Notes: generated from the letters alone by a model not told the origin. A stretch of 64,000 bases of DNA from Manis javanica (GCF_040802235.1 NC_133165.1:11689623-11753622); one strand, 5' to 3'. Positions 12,181 to 25,500 are shown, numbered from the stretch's first letter. Numbers and translations: made by a program.

Positions 12181-12410
12181 GTTTAGACTAGACTCAGACT
12201 TACAGGGTTTGGGTCCAGCTCTACCACCTCCTGGCTATGTGATGCTGATTCTATGATTTAATACATCTTCTGTAAAAATGGGCTATGGGTATTATCCCAA
12301 AACACGGTTGTAAGTATAAAGAGAGTTAATGTAGCTAAAGTATTTAGGGACAGTGGTTGGCCATACTATAAGCATTATGTGTTTACTGTCATGATTTTTA
12401 AAATTCGGAA
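12181..12410 (-). mobile_element. MIR SINE fragment
   Basis: On the plus strand it reads the reverse of the MIR consensus: a GGGTCCAGCTCTACCACC-like block, CTGGCTATGTGA, a GTAAAAATGGG block, and a tail resembling the CAGTGGTTGGCCATA region. It is heavily diverged. MIR is an ancient tRNA-derived SINE shared by mammals. Confidence 0.65.
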
Positions 12411-12912
12411 TAGAAAGGCATTTAATAAAGATTATGGACATAGGAAAAATAAGCTAATGGCACTATGAAATGAAAAGTGACTTTAAAAATGGAAGATTCA
12501 ACTATTTCAATTAAGAAAATAGCATCTATAATTATGATAACTTAAGAAAGAGAAAGGATTATATATGGGAAGCAATTCTCCATGATATTTCTATGTCCTG
12601 AGGTGTGTGTATTAGTTTATAGTAAGAGTGCTTGTTCCAAACTATTACTCAGTTAGGCTGTAAACACAGGTATTACCTCTAAAAAATTTTTCAAGATTTT
12701 TGTGACTTGGGAGACTGAGGTTCTCTCCCAGGTCTGTTATCAGCCTGTATATGAATCTGTATAACCTAAAACAAATACAGTTACCTATTAAGTTCTCAGC
12801 TTCTCTTGTTAAAATATGCTCATTGTAAGCTAGGTATTGAAAAAAGACTATATTGAAGTAATTTATTAGAAATATAATTCTTATCAATTAAACTATATGG
12901 CATCTAGGAGGC

Positions 12913-13277
12913 TGCTCTGGACTGAATGTTTGTATCCCTGCCAAATTCATATGTTGAGACCTTAATCACCAACATGATAGTATATGAAGGTGGGGCCTTT
13001 GGGAAGTGATTAGGGGTATATTCAGACGTGAGAGTGGAACCCTCAGGAGGAGATTAATGCTCTTAGAAAGGGATGGGTACACAGGGTCTTGCCCCTGCCA
13101 TGTGAGGATATGGCAAAAGATGGCCAATTGTAAATGAGGAAAAGGCCCCTCACAAAGAACTTGACCATGTTTGCAACCTGATCTCAGAATTCAAGCTCCA
13201 GAACTGTGAGAAACTGATGTTTGTTGTTAAAACCATCCAGTCTATGGTATTCTGCTTTAGCTGCCCAAGCTGGCTAA
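12913..13277 (+). mobile_element. Solo LTR of MaLR (MLT1/MST-like) type
   Basis: It begins TGCTCTGGACTGAATG, contains the AATTCATATGTTGA block, GGTGGGGCCTTTGGG, a CCATGTGAGGA block and ends with the CCAGAACTGTGAGAAA, GTCTATGGTATTCTG and GGCTAA blocks typical of mammalian-apparent LTRs of the ERVL-MaLR group. The left flank GAGGC and right flank GAGTC are a near-match 5 bp target duplication. No internal retroviral sequence is present; it is a relic with no coding capacity. Confidence 0.75.
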
Positions 13278-13715
13278 GAGTCCTTCCAATTCTTTGATTC
13301 TAGTGCACTCTAGTAAATAACACTAGAAATTCAGCTATTCCAGCCATTACTAGCCATAGAGGACTCAGCACGGTGCTCCGGAAGGCTTCATGGAACTCAT
13401 TCCCTGGGGTTGAACAGTTTTTTCAAGATATCACTGTTTGTATCAATGTCCTTTTGAGGAAAGTATTTACAGAGAGTTCTGCCAATGTCTATACCTGGAA
13501 GCAGCCTCACTCAGTTTAAGAAGCATCAGCATATATAAAGTAACTCTCAACAGACTCTGAAAGGCTAACACCTCTGCGGGTCATTCAACTTTTCTCCGTC
13601 TTAACACCAATTAAGAAAAAATCAATGTACCCATTAGCCAGGGACTTTGCCATAGGTAACTTTACTGTTATCATTTCATATTGAATCAAATTAATATTTT
13701 CACCTAATCATGTCT
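13278..13715. other. Gene-free stretch
   Basis: Nothing recognisable; short ORFs only. Confidence 0.4.
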
Positions 13716-13719
13716 ATTT

Positions 13720-13865
13720 TTTAATTTTTGTGGTTTTTTGAGGTACATATAATAAAACACAAATCTTAGTGTGTGCAGATTGAATTTCGACGTGTGTACA
13801 TTCGTGTAATCATAACCCAGATTAAGATGTCAAACATTCTAATTTTCGTCCCATGTCTATTTAAT
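13720..13865 (-). mobile_element. Old L1 3'-end fragment, antisense
   Basis: The plus strand resembles the reverse complement of old L1M 3'UTR: TTTTTTGAGGTACATATAATAAAAC-like start, then GTGTGTACATTCGTGTAATCATAACCCAGATTAAGA. It is short and diverged. Confidence 0.5.
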
Positions 13866-13975
13866 GTCTATTTTATGTCAAGATTACCCCATTAATTATT
13901 GATAAAAACATTATCTGCGAATATTATTGCCTTCCTATATTTGAAAACATCACAGTTTTCCATCTGAATTCTGTC

Positions 13976-14097
13976 AACTGGACAGGTCTCAGAGGACTTT
14001 CTTCAATCCCACTTCCCAAGCACATTTCTCACTAATTCCTTCTCTCTCTCACTGGCCTCTCTCAGCTCTGTCCAATCATCCAGTCCTTGGGTTTTAT
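13976..14097 (+). repeat. Local direct repeat, copy A (122 bp)
   Basis: It aligns without gaps to 15089-15210 at a fixed offset of 1,113 bases; by hand count about 108 of 122 positions agree (roughly 88%). Shared blocks include AACTGGACAGGTCTCAGAG and CTCTCTCAGCTCTGTCCAAT. Sequence outside the two copies does not align, so this is a discrete duplicated block or two copies of one short repeat. Confidence 0.9.
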
Positions 14098-14320
14098 TCT
14101 CCAGTACCTTGGCATGTCCAGTTGTATCCTTTACCTAAAATGCTTTCTTCAGTATTATAAATTCATCCTTCAGGGCCAGTTAAATAGAGTAAGAAAACAC
14201 CCTTTCCTTCTCCATTTCCATTTGAAAGTAATCCTTCCCATGCCCCAAACATTTTTTTATTTTTGTATTCAGGCTGTGCTAAAACAGAAGAATTTTTTAT
14301 TGAATCCAAGTTAATGGTCA
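14098..14320 (+). mobile_element. L2 LINE fragment
   Basis: The stretch with TTTACCTAAAATGCTTTCTTC, AATTCATCCTTCAGGGCCAG and the following TTCC-rich segment resembles the L2 3' region (CTGGAATGCCC, CATCCTTTAAGGCCCAG blocks). It is diverged, plus orientation. Confidence 0.5.
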
Positions 14321-14934
14321 CCTTTTAAAGTTAGTATCTATTTTTGAAGATGATAAACAAGTTATTTGCTGTCAATAAAAAATCGAACAAAGATTAAGAA
14401 AGAAATCAAATCAAGGGATAGGTCTTCATTTCTTTGTCTTGCTAGAGAGACAATGAGCTACTATTTTCCTTTGAAGGGCAAGGGACAAGAAGTGGTGAAT
14501 ATGAGCTAGTCTAGACAATTACATGGCATCTGTTTCTGGATCTGGTAATGGGAACATATCGTGGGTCTATTTTGGGGTGTTGAGCATTTCCTACAGGGTT
14601 CTGATGCTGACATTTCAGCCTGTTTTCTAGCAATACACTTCTCATTTGTCCATGTGAAAACAATAAGTTAACATGCTATTAGAAATGTATGCCTTTTACA
14701 TTTCCACAGCATTCTGCACCCTTTCAAAGGAGGATGCTCAGTATGGATGCATTTGGAGCATCGACTTCTACCGCCACTTCAAGGCAAATCTAGCAACGTC
14801 AGTTTTAAAGATCTTTTAAAAAAATGTTTTGTCATCATTTCAGGGAAATACTTCCTAAATGAAGTATGCAGAGTTGATCCAATTTGGGGGTTAATTTTGG
14901 AAGATTGGTTTGGAAAGGTTTTCTTTGTCAAATG

Positions 14935-15085
14935 CCATTCACTGAGTACTCTCGATATTCAATGTTTTGAGCCAGGGGCTTCTCGCCTACTTCATCGCAT
15001 TATCTCACCGCACCTACGAGTTATACTCTTACATTAATGGTAAGCAACAGGCTCATAGAGTTTGCTACTTGTCCACCCAAAATCT
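14935..15085 (+). mobile_element. MIR SINE fragment
   Basis: It shows, in order, a weak GAGCCAGGGGCTT block, CATTATCTCACCGCACCTACGAG and GGCTCATAGAGTTTGCTACTTGTCCA, matching the order of MIR core and tail blocks. Diverged; it abuts copy B of the local repeat. Confidence 0.5.
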
Positions 15086-15088
15086 ATG

Positions 15089-15210
15089 AACTGGACAGGT
15101 CTCAGAGTACTTTATTCAATCCCACTTCCCAATTACTTTTCTCACTTACTCCCTGTCTCTTTCACTGGGCTCTCTCAGCTCTGTCCAATAATCCAGTCCT
15201 TGGATTGTAT
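15089..15210 (+). repeat. Local direct repeat, copy B (122 bp)
   Basis: Partner of 13976-14097 (same strand, about 88% identical, no gaps). Copy B is flanked on the left by MIR-like sequence and on the right by unrelated sequence, whereas copy A runs into L2-like sequence. Confidence 0.9.
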
Positions 15211-15370
15211 GACATAGCGGAGAGATAGATTACAAAAACTATGCACTTCGCAGTTTCTTTCATATGCCATGTACCAAAATATGTACTGAGCAGAATGAAA
15301 TTACTGTGCTGATTTCTTACATTGTTCTATGCATTATGCTGAGTTATTGGCTGGACCAAATCTGAATGAT

Positions 15371-15446
<76 letters not shown>
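15371..15446. repeat. (GA)n microsatellite
   Basis: A nearly pure GA dinucleotide run of about 37 units with one AA interruption near the left end. The long Arg-Glu open frame across it is an artefact. Confidence 0.98.
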
Positions 15447-15449
<3 letters not shown>

Positions 15450-16077
15450 AACAGGCATACTCTTATTATGTCTTCTTATAATTTTCTGGGTAAAGGTAGC
15501 CTTTATTTATTTGATTTGGAATATGTTAATTGTTACACATTTATAGACATAAATCAGAAATCATCTTACTTTTATACCTTTCAATTATTCTCTAAGATGT
15601 GTAATTTTAGTGGTTAGTAAGGCTGAAATTTTCTCCTATAGGATAATGTCCTTATAATTCCATTTTATAAAAGAAATTTATTGGATATATTGAGTCATAT
15701 CAAATATATTAATTTTTATCAATTTCTTTTTACATTTGTAATGTGGCTACTAGAAATTTGCAATTTGTAATGTAACTCACATTACATTTGTATTATATAG
15801 TTCATTGTATTGTACAATGTTGATCTAGACCAGCATCAATTCTATGAGGACCATAAAACAAGTTTGAAAATTTCTATTACAGCCTTTGCAGGAGAAAATT
15901 ATTTTTCATGATTGCAATGACTTTTTTTTAAGTTTTTACATTTCTTTACCTGGCAACCACTGGTAGATGCACTTAGGCCTCCAGAAGGAAAACATGGACT
16001 TGAAGTGGTTTCCCACCTTGATCTTGCAATGTTAAAGCAGTTATATCACCTCCTAAAATGTAGGGATGCTATGGAGA

Positions 16078-16344
16078 TTACACTCGGTCATGGGCAAAGT
16101 TGGCCTTGAAATAAATGGTACACATTATCTGTTGTAATGTTAACTGAATTGGTTCACTTTCCTCAAAGGCTACATAAACAGGATCTTTCTGTAGCAACTT
16201 GGCTAGTTGTCGTCCGAAAGCAAAGAAGACAAACAAGAACCAGAGAAGCCCTACCTTTGACCCCCCAGGGCCGAAGCTGACATTACCACGGGTGCCACTC
16301 TCGCGCTGCTTCGGCATTCTGTACTGAGCTCTGAAGGTCCTCAA
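16078..16344 (-). pseudogene. Unrecognised short intronless ORF, possible retro-copy
   Basis: An open frame of about 88 codons on the minus strand, with the first ATG about ten codons in, giving a protein starting MPKQRESGTRGNVSFG. It has a basic polar N-terminus, one hydrophobic segment (VGLLWFLFVFFAF) and then a polar tail rich in Gln and Glu, ending HDRV before a TAA stop. Local GC (about 50%) is above the flanks, and the layout resembles a small single-pass membrane protein. I do not recognise the family. There are no splice signals that I can tie to it, and no clear poly(A) tail. It could be a fragment of a processed pseudogene, a small real gene, or chance in a GC-richer patch; a frame of this size is within what chance yields in 64 kb. 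Confidence 0.3.
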
Positions 16345-17101
16345 GGGCCATGCCTAGAGGTGGCCATTCCAGACTCACTAGAGAGGGCTTTTGCCCTAAC
16401 GTGCTGGCAGGGCTATGTTATCAATGAAAGGCCACGTGAAAAGTTTCCCTTCAATATTGACTTAGGTAAAATTATGGCGTTTAGGGACATTCGATGAACT
16501 GCATGATATTTGGAGGGGAAGGAAAAATCGTGGTTACACAGTAGTGCGTAAAGAACTTGCTGATTATATGCTTTTCAGAAGATATAAACACACTACATTG
16601 CTATTTTCAAATGTATCCCACTCGTTTATGCAACTTTTATTGGCCTTTAGGTTTATGTCTTAGATTACAACTGTATTTATAATACAATAGGGTGCCAAAT
16701 ATAATATGGTTCCTATTAAAAGACTGCATGTATGTCACAGTTCAAATTCTGCCATTTGAAAAATTAACAGCTATACATGTGTAAAACCTGATATAGCAGA
16801 GACTAAAAGGTGCTAATTCTATTTCTTAACACCAGTAACATAAAAGATTTTCAACCTGATTCAATAAGATGGTCTCTTATTAAAACCCGTTCATAATTAA
16901 TGATGCCATCTCAAGTAGAATCACAGCGGGTTATGTTTCCTTTTTTGTTGCATGATGTTTACTATGTTTATTAATAGAATCAATGTTCCCTTTTTGTAGA
17001 ACCTAGTATTTTTGTGCCATGTTTTCTGTGCTTTTATCTGTTATCTTACCAATTTTCTGCAGCAGTACATCCTACCTAAGTTATCTCAACACCTTCCAGA
17101 T

Positions 17102-17400
17102 CAGTGCTATTCAACAGAAATACAGTGTTAATATAAATAATTTAAAATTCTCTGGTGGTCACATTTAAAAATATACAAAAGAAACATGAAATTATTTGGA
17201 TAATATACTTTGCTTAGGTCAAAATACTATTGCTTTAACAATATCAGTATAAAATTATTGGACAATTTTCCATTCTTTATTCATACTAAATGGTTGAAAT
17301 ACACTGTATATTTTACACTTACATCATATCTCAGTTCAAACTAACCATGTTAAAAGTAAAAGCTACATGTGGCTAGTGGCTAATGTTTTAGACAGCACAG
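17102..17400. mobile_element. hAT-type (Charlie-like) non-autonomous DNA transposon
   Basis: The left end CAGTGCTATTCAA and the right end TTAGACAGCACAG are imperfect terminal inverted repeats. Internal blocks AATTTAAAATTCTCTGGTGGTCACATT and CTACATGTGGCTAGTGGCTA match a common mammalian hAT-derived MITE whose name I do not recall with certainty. No clean 8 bp target duplication is left. About 300 bp, no transposase. Confidence 0.7.
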
Positions 17401-20400
17401 ATGTGGGTTACAATTGCTTATCTGCTGGAATGAGACTTTCTCTGAATCTCACTATCAGTAACAAAAATAGCTCTATCTAGGTGAGCAAAAATATTATGGT
17501 AGATAATGAATTTAATTCTATGCTGAAATAGTAGAATAACATTCTTAAGACTAGTGATTAATTAGGAATTAGCCTTGAAAACCATTGTTCTACAGAATGC
17601 TTAGGGGTCTTCTTCCCCTAATTTAAAGTATATTCACTATGTAACTCATTTTCCCCCAGCACAGTCATGAAAACCATAAATTCAGATGGTGAATAATTTT
17701 CTGGCTTTTAAAGATGATAGAAATTGCCTTTGGTAGGAAATATGATCATAAAGCAATTAAAATAATGAAAGGAGACCTTTTCCACTTATTTAATCTCTAT
17801 TAAGTGAACAACAAATGAGTTTTTCTTTTCAAATGAATAAGCAAACTTTCTCATTTCTAAATGGTTTTTATAGTTACTTTGATAATAGCACACTACTCAT
17901 AAAATATCACCAAAGTATATCCTACCTGTCTAATGTTATTAGTCTGAACTTTTTTTGAGGTCAATGCAACCCATATTTTGAGAAAATTGAGAGAAAATGT
18001 GACTAAATTACAAGCAACTAACAGAAAACCATGGCAGTGACCAATTCAATAACTAAACAGCATAATCGGGAAAGAAAAGAACCAAAGCATATTATGCTGA
18101 TGATGTGATTATGTGAGAATTTTAGACAAAGATCTCTTCCAACACTGCTATTACTTTTTTCTATCGTAATTTCAAAAACCTTTTAATCCCTGTCTGTGCC
18201 TTCCTATGTCTAGTTAAAATGCATTTTCCCTTGTTTTCACCAAAACAGAAAAACTCAAAACTGATTTCCCAAAATCCCGGTGTATTCTCCCTTCTGCTTC
18301 CAGGCCGAGCAATGCCCATCACAGTGCTTTGGTTTTTGTTATATTATTTCTGCTTTTTTTTAAAATGTGAGTTAAACCTCTTTAAACCTTCACTGTGAGT
18401 TCTACCTCTACTTCACGAGCACAGTAAGAAGTTAGGATTTGGAATACTTCCCACACCAGCTAATAAGATCTCTTATAAGGCACTATATGCACAATGTTAT
18501 TGGCACTGAAACTTGAAAGGTGATATCTCCATAAACCAATACAATTAATTTGCATATCAAAACATTCTGGAATCTCCAAACACCCTACCTAACATTTCCA
18601 GCAGCCTTTTTGTGATCACTGGTTCACTTTGCCATTTTCATCAGAAGTGACTGATGGTGATTGACTGGCATAGCAGTAGGGGAGGGGCACAGGTGGGAAG
18701 GTGAGAATTGAGTTGGGAAGGGGGGTGGGATAGGACATAGGGTGCAGGAAAGGACAAAATGTCATTTTGGGGATGTGCATTTGAATAGTAGCATTGCTTA
18801 GATCCATCGCTGACAATCCAAAATTAAGTCAACTAAGTGACAATATAGGCTCATATTTTTACCTTCCCAAATCATAAAGACAAATATTGCCTTAATGTCT
18901 CCCCAAGGAAAGAGGAAAAATAATATATCTTGGTTTGGTTTCTTTCATATTTTTTTAAATATTTAAAATTTAAAACTTCTTACACTAAAATTTAAAATGT
19001 ATTTAATTTTTAAATTCATCTTTTCTATTTTCATAGACACAAATAATGTTAAAAATGATGAGTTTGAACTTTGAGAAGTATTTTTAAATGATTATGTTAA
19101 GAGTGGATACAATAAACAACAACACAAAGAGCTTCCAGTTTAATCATATTAGGAAACTGTTTTATTGACATATGTATCCATCATCACCTACAAATTTAAG
19201 GAGCACCTGCAACCATTATCTTTCCCAAAATTAGTATTATGAAACCACTACACAGATCATAGGATAAGGAACTATAAAATCATTTTTAAGTACTAAAACA
19301 GTTTAATCGTACGCATCTCACTTCTCATACTAGCCTTTTCATTGTATTGATTTGAGCACACGAACCATGAAACCCCATCAATATCAGCCTTAGTGTGGTT
19401 TTCTCCTGCAGGGTTCACAAAGCTGAGATAAAATATTTTCTATCATTACATTATGTTGGTTTGTGGATGCTGTTAGTAAAAGGATGACATAACAGCATGT
19501 TCATAAAGCAACTACACATGGAGCTTACATTCCAAAGCTCTATTTCTAGGCCACAACATATGAATCTATGTTTTTTTTATTGATAGACAGCTCAAGGCTC
19601 ATTAACATTTCTATCTCAATCAAATTATAAGAGATTTATAGTCTGAAATGCAATAGAGCTCGAAAAGTAGATGGGGAGCATAAACTAAATAAATGCATCT
19701 CTAAATCTGCTTAGTCATTTTTAGATGAAAGTGTTCAACAAGGAGTAGGAAAAACATACAAAAAACTGAAGTTCACTGGATACTGTTACACAGCCACACA
19801 CTGGGCGTCACTGGAGAACTTGGCTTTGTGAGGAAAAGACCCTGAGGAACCCTGAAGGCAAATACAGCGTTTTGCACATTGAAGTTACTAAGATATCACA
19901 GAATATTAACCACACAATATTAAGTTTAATAAAACCAGTCTTTCACTTTTAGAAAATATATTACTAGCACAAAATACGAAGTTGAGCTTTGAAAATATTT
20001 TTAAATAAGAAATTTTAGGCACCTCAACAAAAATTAAAATGAGTATTTTTGAGTCACCAGAATAATGGTAATGAACCAAAATAAGCATCTACCTTTGACA
20101 GTATGAGTACTGTGTATCTCAGTGGAACAAATATCCACTTGATTTAATTGATATTGAAATTTATATTTCATTCTAATTTAAATAGAATGTATATTTTCTT
20201 AACATAACTAATCTATTTAAGATGATAAAGTAAAAAAAAAAGTCCATTTTTGTTGTCTATCCTGAATTGCTTCATGTATCAATTTACCTTTGAAATATCC
20301 AATGAGAACAATCTGGTCACATAAAATTTATAAGTATTCCTTAATACTATAAACAATATCAATAAAAGTTATTTTTTTCTTGTGTGTATAGATTACAAGT

Positions 20401-21300
20401 GATTATTGATAACAGAAACTATCTTTAATATGTGTCATAAAATTTTAAGTGAAAAAGAAATTGGATATGCAAATTCTACTACAATATTTCAAGGATTTCT
20501 GGAGGCCATTCCACACAAACACAGGAAAGACAGCAAAACTGCTTTACAGATGGGAAATCATTCTAACAGAAAACAAAATTGTGAAATACATATAATAATA
20601 CAAATTAAATACAGTACTCTAAAACCTTGTATCCAATTGGTAACATGACCAGATAGCCGTAGATCTCTTGAGAAGAAACTGGGCCATATGTTTTGAATGC
20701 TGAAGCTTGAAGGATTAGTTTGAAGGTTTTGCCTTCCTTTTTCCACTTCCCCATCCACCACTAAGTTGCACAGGATTGTCACGGAATGATATACGTTCTT
20801 TCTTAGAAGGTCTTGTATCTGTTACCGTTGGTGCAAGTATTCCCTTAATTGAATAACCTAGACAGTGAAATTAAATGTACACTTTCACTTAACTGGGTCC
20901 AAATAAAGTTATAAAGTAAGAAATATGCTTGTCAAAAACATGCATTTTAGAGGTATATGATCTTTGAGCTTAAAAAAAATCATATTGAGTTTCATTTCTG
21001 TTTGCCAAATAATAAAATCAAAGTCTGATGTAAATTATAATTAGGTTAAATAAAAGGAATTGACTAAAAATATTCAATAGATATGACACTTTCCTTCTTT
21101 CTGTAATATAAATGTCCCTGGTTTTTCATGATATATCTTCTTGGTCTTTTAAAAATGAAAATCTGTTAATATTTTCATACTTTAAATTTTTATAATTTTT
21201 AATATTTTCACAAATAAGAAATAGGTTAAAATTAATTTTGGAAACAGTGCAATTGAATTAAAGATTTCTTTAAAAAAAAGAATTCTTGGTAAAACAGAAA
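17401..21300. other. Gene-free AT-rich stretch
   Basis: No gene or confidently recognised repeat. It includes an AT-only patch around 18940-19020 and short open frames of low information content. Confidence 0.4.
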
Positions 21301-21309
21301 GCACAGTAG

Positions 21310-21540
21310 ATACAGAATCTGAAGATATTCATGGATTCCAGTTTGGTTGCACAAAACAGGGCTTTGCGACTGGACAGGTCACAGTCTTTCTGAGTGTTCT
21401 CAGCTTCATAAACGAGGGAAATAATCTGTGTATCGCAGGGTTGTTGTGAAGATTGCCTTTCTAATTACACTGTAATGGTGGTAAAGTCTTTTAAAGTGCT
21501 TTGTAAACAGGTGCTATAAAATGGAAGAAATTATTACTTA
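21310..21540 (-). mobile_element. MIR SINE fragment
   Basis: On the plus strand it shows the reverse MIR order: CTGGACAGGTCACAGTCTTTCTGAGTG, AACGAGGGAAATAATC, GGGTTGTTGTGAAGATTGC, AAAGTGCTTTGTAAA, and a TATTA-rich end. These match the GTTGTGAGGATTAAA and GTAAAGCGCTTAGAA blocks. Confidence 0.7.
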
Positions 21541-22209
21541 CAGTCAATGACTTAGAACTTATCCAGAGAAGAGTAACAAAAATTAAGAGGTTGGAAACAA
21601 ATAGCAGTTGTAAGAATAGGATCATGGATTAGCAATATTTTACTCAGCAAGACCCCAAGATGCCATATCAAAAATACTATGAAAGAATCACGATCATCTG
21701 CTTCAAGTCTCCTGAGGTTAAGCAGGCGCACTGGCCCGTACCTGTGGGCAAAGGTTTGAAAAACAACGCATCGAGGCCCTAAAGAGCTGCCTCAGGACTG
21801 GCTTGAGGCAGAGGCTCACGCAGGGGACTTTTCATTGTGAGAGTTTTGTGCTTTAAGTACGTTTTTTGGGAAAATACCTCTTTATTTTGAAATTAATACC
21901 TTTTCAGCTAAAATTTAAAGTATTTAAAAAAATATATGTCCAAATGGAAAGGTTAGGAAACATTAGACCATTTGTGGAAATTGGTCTATAATTTCAAATT
22001 TGGTGAAACATGATGGTGAATATTGATTACAAAAGCCCACTTTATATTCAAAAGCTCTTTTAAAATAGTATTGCCTTTTGGCTTTTAACCTTAAAACTGG
22101 GATTTAGAAAAAAAATCCAAAGGAGTTAATGAATTCTATAAAGGGAACATATTTTACTTTCAGACTACAAAGAGAACATTTCCTACTAAAAGGCAGGGAA
22201 AAAATGCTA

Positions 22210-22320
22210 TGATTTTAGGAAAGGGTATGCTAAGCACAGAGAGGTTAACGCCAGTGGCTGTAGTCACAAGTCTGTGATGGAGTCAGAGGCAGAACAGAGC
22301 TCCGGGGTTTGGGCACCTTC
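22210..22320 (+). mobile_element. MIR SINE tail fragment
   Basis: CACAGAGAGGTTAACG, a GTCACAAG block and CAGAGGCAGAACAGAGCTC follow the MIR 3' half (AGAGAGGTTAAG, GGTCACACAG, GGCAGAGCC). The GC-richer sequence on its right to about 22500 contains a 74-codon minus-strand frame with no recognisable product. Confidence 0.5.
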
Positions 22321-22500
22321 ACGGCTGGCACTAGTGTCCATCTCGGCAGACGGACAAACACCTAAGAGATGCCAAATGCACTTGGCTTCCACGTGCCGGT
22401 CAGATTCTGCTGCATTAAGCGACTCCCTGTCAGGCAGTCGGTAACCTTTGCGAAACTGCAAGAACTCTTCCAAGCAACAGGAATGCACTGGGGCATAAAA

Positions 22501-25500
22501 GCAGGAATTTCCTCGTGATAAAACAGTGGCCTAACAAATGCAAGGACGCATCCTAAAGACTTACCCTCTATTTACCAGTTACATTTTGAAAAAAAATACA
22601 TTGATAGTAACTACAAACTTTCGCCTTTCCCCAGCGATAGAAACTCTGATAAACATTTCCTGGATAGCAAATACATGTTTATGAGAACATGTTATTCAGG
22701 AAGAATGCTGGGGTGGGACGGGTGAGGCATCAGGGAGGTGTGAGAACTGGAGAGCTACTGGGGCACACTTACACGTCAGGTATATTTAATTAAAATAAAA
22801 ACAACTTTTTAAAATAAGAGATAATAAAAAGAGTAAGTGGATTTCCTCAAACGACTAGCACACATGTTCTGTTCCAATGGAGAGCTCTAAATCAAGTTCC
22901 TTGTAAACATTATTCAATATAAGAAGTAGAGATAATGTGTATTTAAAAATATAATTCAACAACATAGTTCATTATTGGTTAATATTTTTGGTGATGCTAT
23001 CTTAAAGGTATAAAGATGCATTGTTCAATGCACTTGTTCTTAATATAAGCTTTTTATCAAAGATGGCAAATAATATGTAAGAAGGGTAGCCCTTTCTGTA
23101 CAAAGCCTTGGAATATTTATAGATAATTTCACATACGCCTAAAATAATGACTTCAAAATGAAATGAATTGCATTAAAACATAGCTTATTGTTAGACCAAA
23201 TTCTCCTTCTTAATGTTTCTGCACTTGAAAAGATTTTTCTATTGATCATAAATTTACCGTATGGTAGAATTCTCTTTCCTAAAATTGTTCTGTTGTCTTT
23301 ATTTTGAAGCTGCTGATGAATCTTCAAGTCTTTTTGTACTTATCCACAGTATAACCCTATATTTAAAAGGCAATTTATGTACTTCTCATTGTTTACTGTA
23401 ATTCCTTCAGCAACTATTATAATTAAAAAATGTATTGTGTGGTATTATAAGATAGCTGTATGCAATTCTGAAGCATATTTTTGGTGGAATGAAAATGCTA
23501 TAGGAAATTGTCTTTAAAATTACATGAATACTTATGTGAACATATATTTTTTAAAACAATAGTTTGGATGTGTTTAAAAGCTTGCATTTTGTTTTGCTAT
23601 GTGTAAGTAAACAATTGAAAAAGTAATCAATACAGCTTATTCTCTCATTGCATTTAGTGAGAGTGTTTTTGTTATCACATAAATTCTTGAACAATCAACT
23701 ATATAGAAAACAAATTGAAGACTGAAACAACACATCTATGAAGGAGCCACATACTGGCATTCATTGCAAAACTATTATTTTGTCCTATAATTTATCTAGA
23801 AATGAAAAAAAATAATGAAGCAATTTAATAGTCAATGTATAATTATTCTAAAATTACTTACCCACATGAAAATACAATAATGACAGAATCTTGCCTCAAA
23901 AAATTGATATTAGAGTTAGACCTACTGATGGGTTCCTGGAATAAAAAATTATGACTAAAGGTCCCCTGATAGTTTTTTTCTCTTTCCTGCAACATTATTG
24001 TTATAGATTTTATACTTTTTAAATAACAGTCTGTTGTATATTTGCAGGTGATCATACAAATCGACCTATCAGTCTCTTACATATATACTGAAAGTATGTC
24101 TTGATAAATATGCTCTATCTTCCAATCAGTCACTTTTTGCCATATAATCTGTGTTCTGCTAAAGATTTGTTCTGGTCCTTAATTTTTTTTTTTGTTTAAA
24201 TCCTTGGTTCTTTAACAAATGTCAAGGTCTATATATGCTGTGTTTTGATAAGTAATTCAATATGTAAAATGCTTTGAATGACTCTCCTGGTATGTATAAA
24301 AAAAAACTTTGTTGAACAGGTCAAAATAGAAATTTCATGATGTATAGGAATACGTCATTGGATTTTCATTGATACACTCAACACTATGTGTCTGGAGAGA
24401 GAAATCATTTCAAAGTCCTTCCCATATTGTATTGCTTAACAGCAGATACAGCATAAGAGCAGCATGGAACAAAAAAAATTCAACATTTTAATGAAACTGA
24501 CCAGAACAAATTTTTAGCAGCAAAGCGTTTACATCAATTTAAGTGTTGTGAATGAGTTACACTGGGTAAGTTTGAGGTTGAGGTAGATATCACAGTGCTC
24601 AAATAACATTTGCTTTATAAGGCCACTGCCATGCCGAACCTTGAATTGTAATGATCATTTGCAGTGAACTTCAGGTAGACAGTTTGAAGTCTAACACTGA
24701 GACTGAGAATAAAACAAATAACAAACAGGTTCTTTATATCATATTTGGACTTACTGAATGTAATGTGGTGATTTTGCTTGTTTTCAAAATTGTTTTCAAA
24801 CTTTTTCAGTGAATAAAAGCTTTTCTAACTATAAAAATATGAATAAAATTTCTGTTTCCTGGAATCCCAACAGGATAATGACATTTAGTTATTCTTCCTA
24901 CCCAATATTTGAGACATAAGAAAAAAAGCAAACAGGTTTGGTACTTTTGATAGTCACAGAAATATCCCTAGTATTTATTATTGTTGCTAAAAGTCATGAA
25001 CCCCATTATTTCTTTTAAAATTTACATGTGTGACACACATAATTGTTTTATGTACATTTATTTTGAAAAAAATAAAAAACCAATTAGCATAACAGCTAAT
25101 ACATAGCATATAGGGTGAAAAGTCTTATTTTAATAAATATTGTTAAAGATTTGTACTTTTGTATTTTGCCTATTTCTTGATCTCCTATGAAAGTTACCAT
25201 TCATAATTGATCTCAAATCTTTCAAGCCTCCCTATAATGTGCACTGTTTTCCCAGGTTTTATTATTTTTAGCACATTACTCTGTTGATTTCTTCTTAAAG
25301 CTACCTTGTGGCTAGGTCTGCATATACAAGGATTGCTAGAACGTGTTAAAAATATTGTCTTGTTTCTATAAATTCTGTGGCTCATACTAATATTCAACAT
25401 TATTTTCATTTTTTTATCCAGAAGAACTGTCTTTTGAGTTGTAAAATCTAAGTAGGTTTTGTAATTTTTTTTTTTGAAACTAAATTTGTCTTCTGTTATG

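Noticed and set aside
15366-15617. Frame with an Arg-Glu repeat
   Set aside because: Translation of the GA microsatellite.
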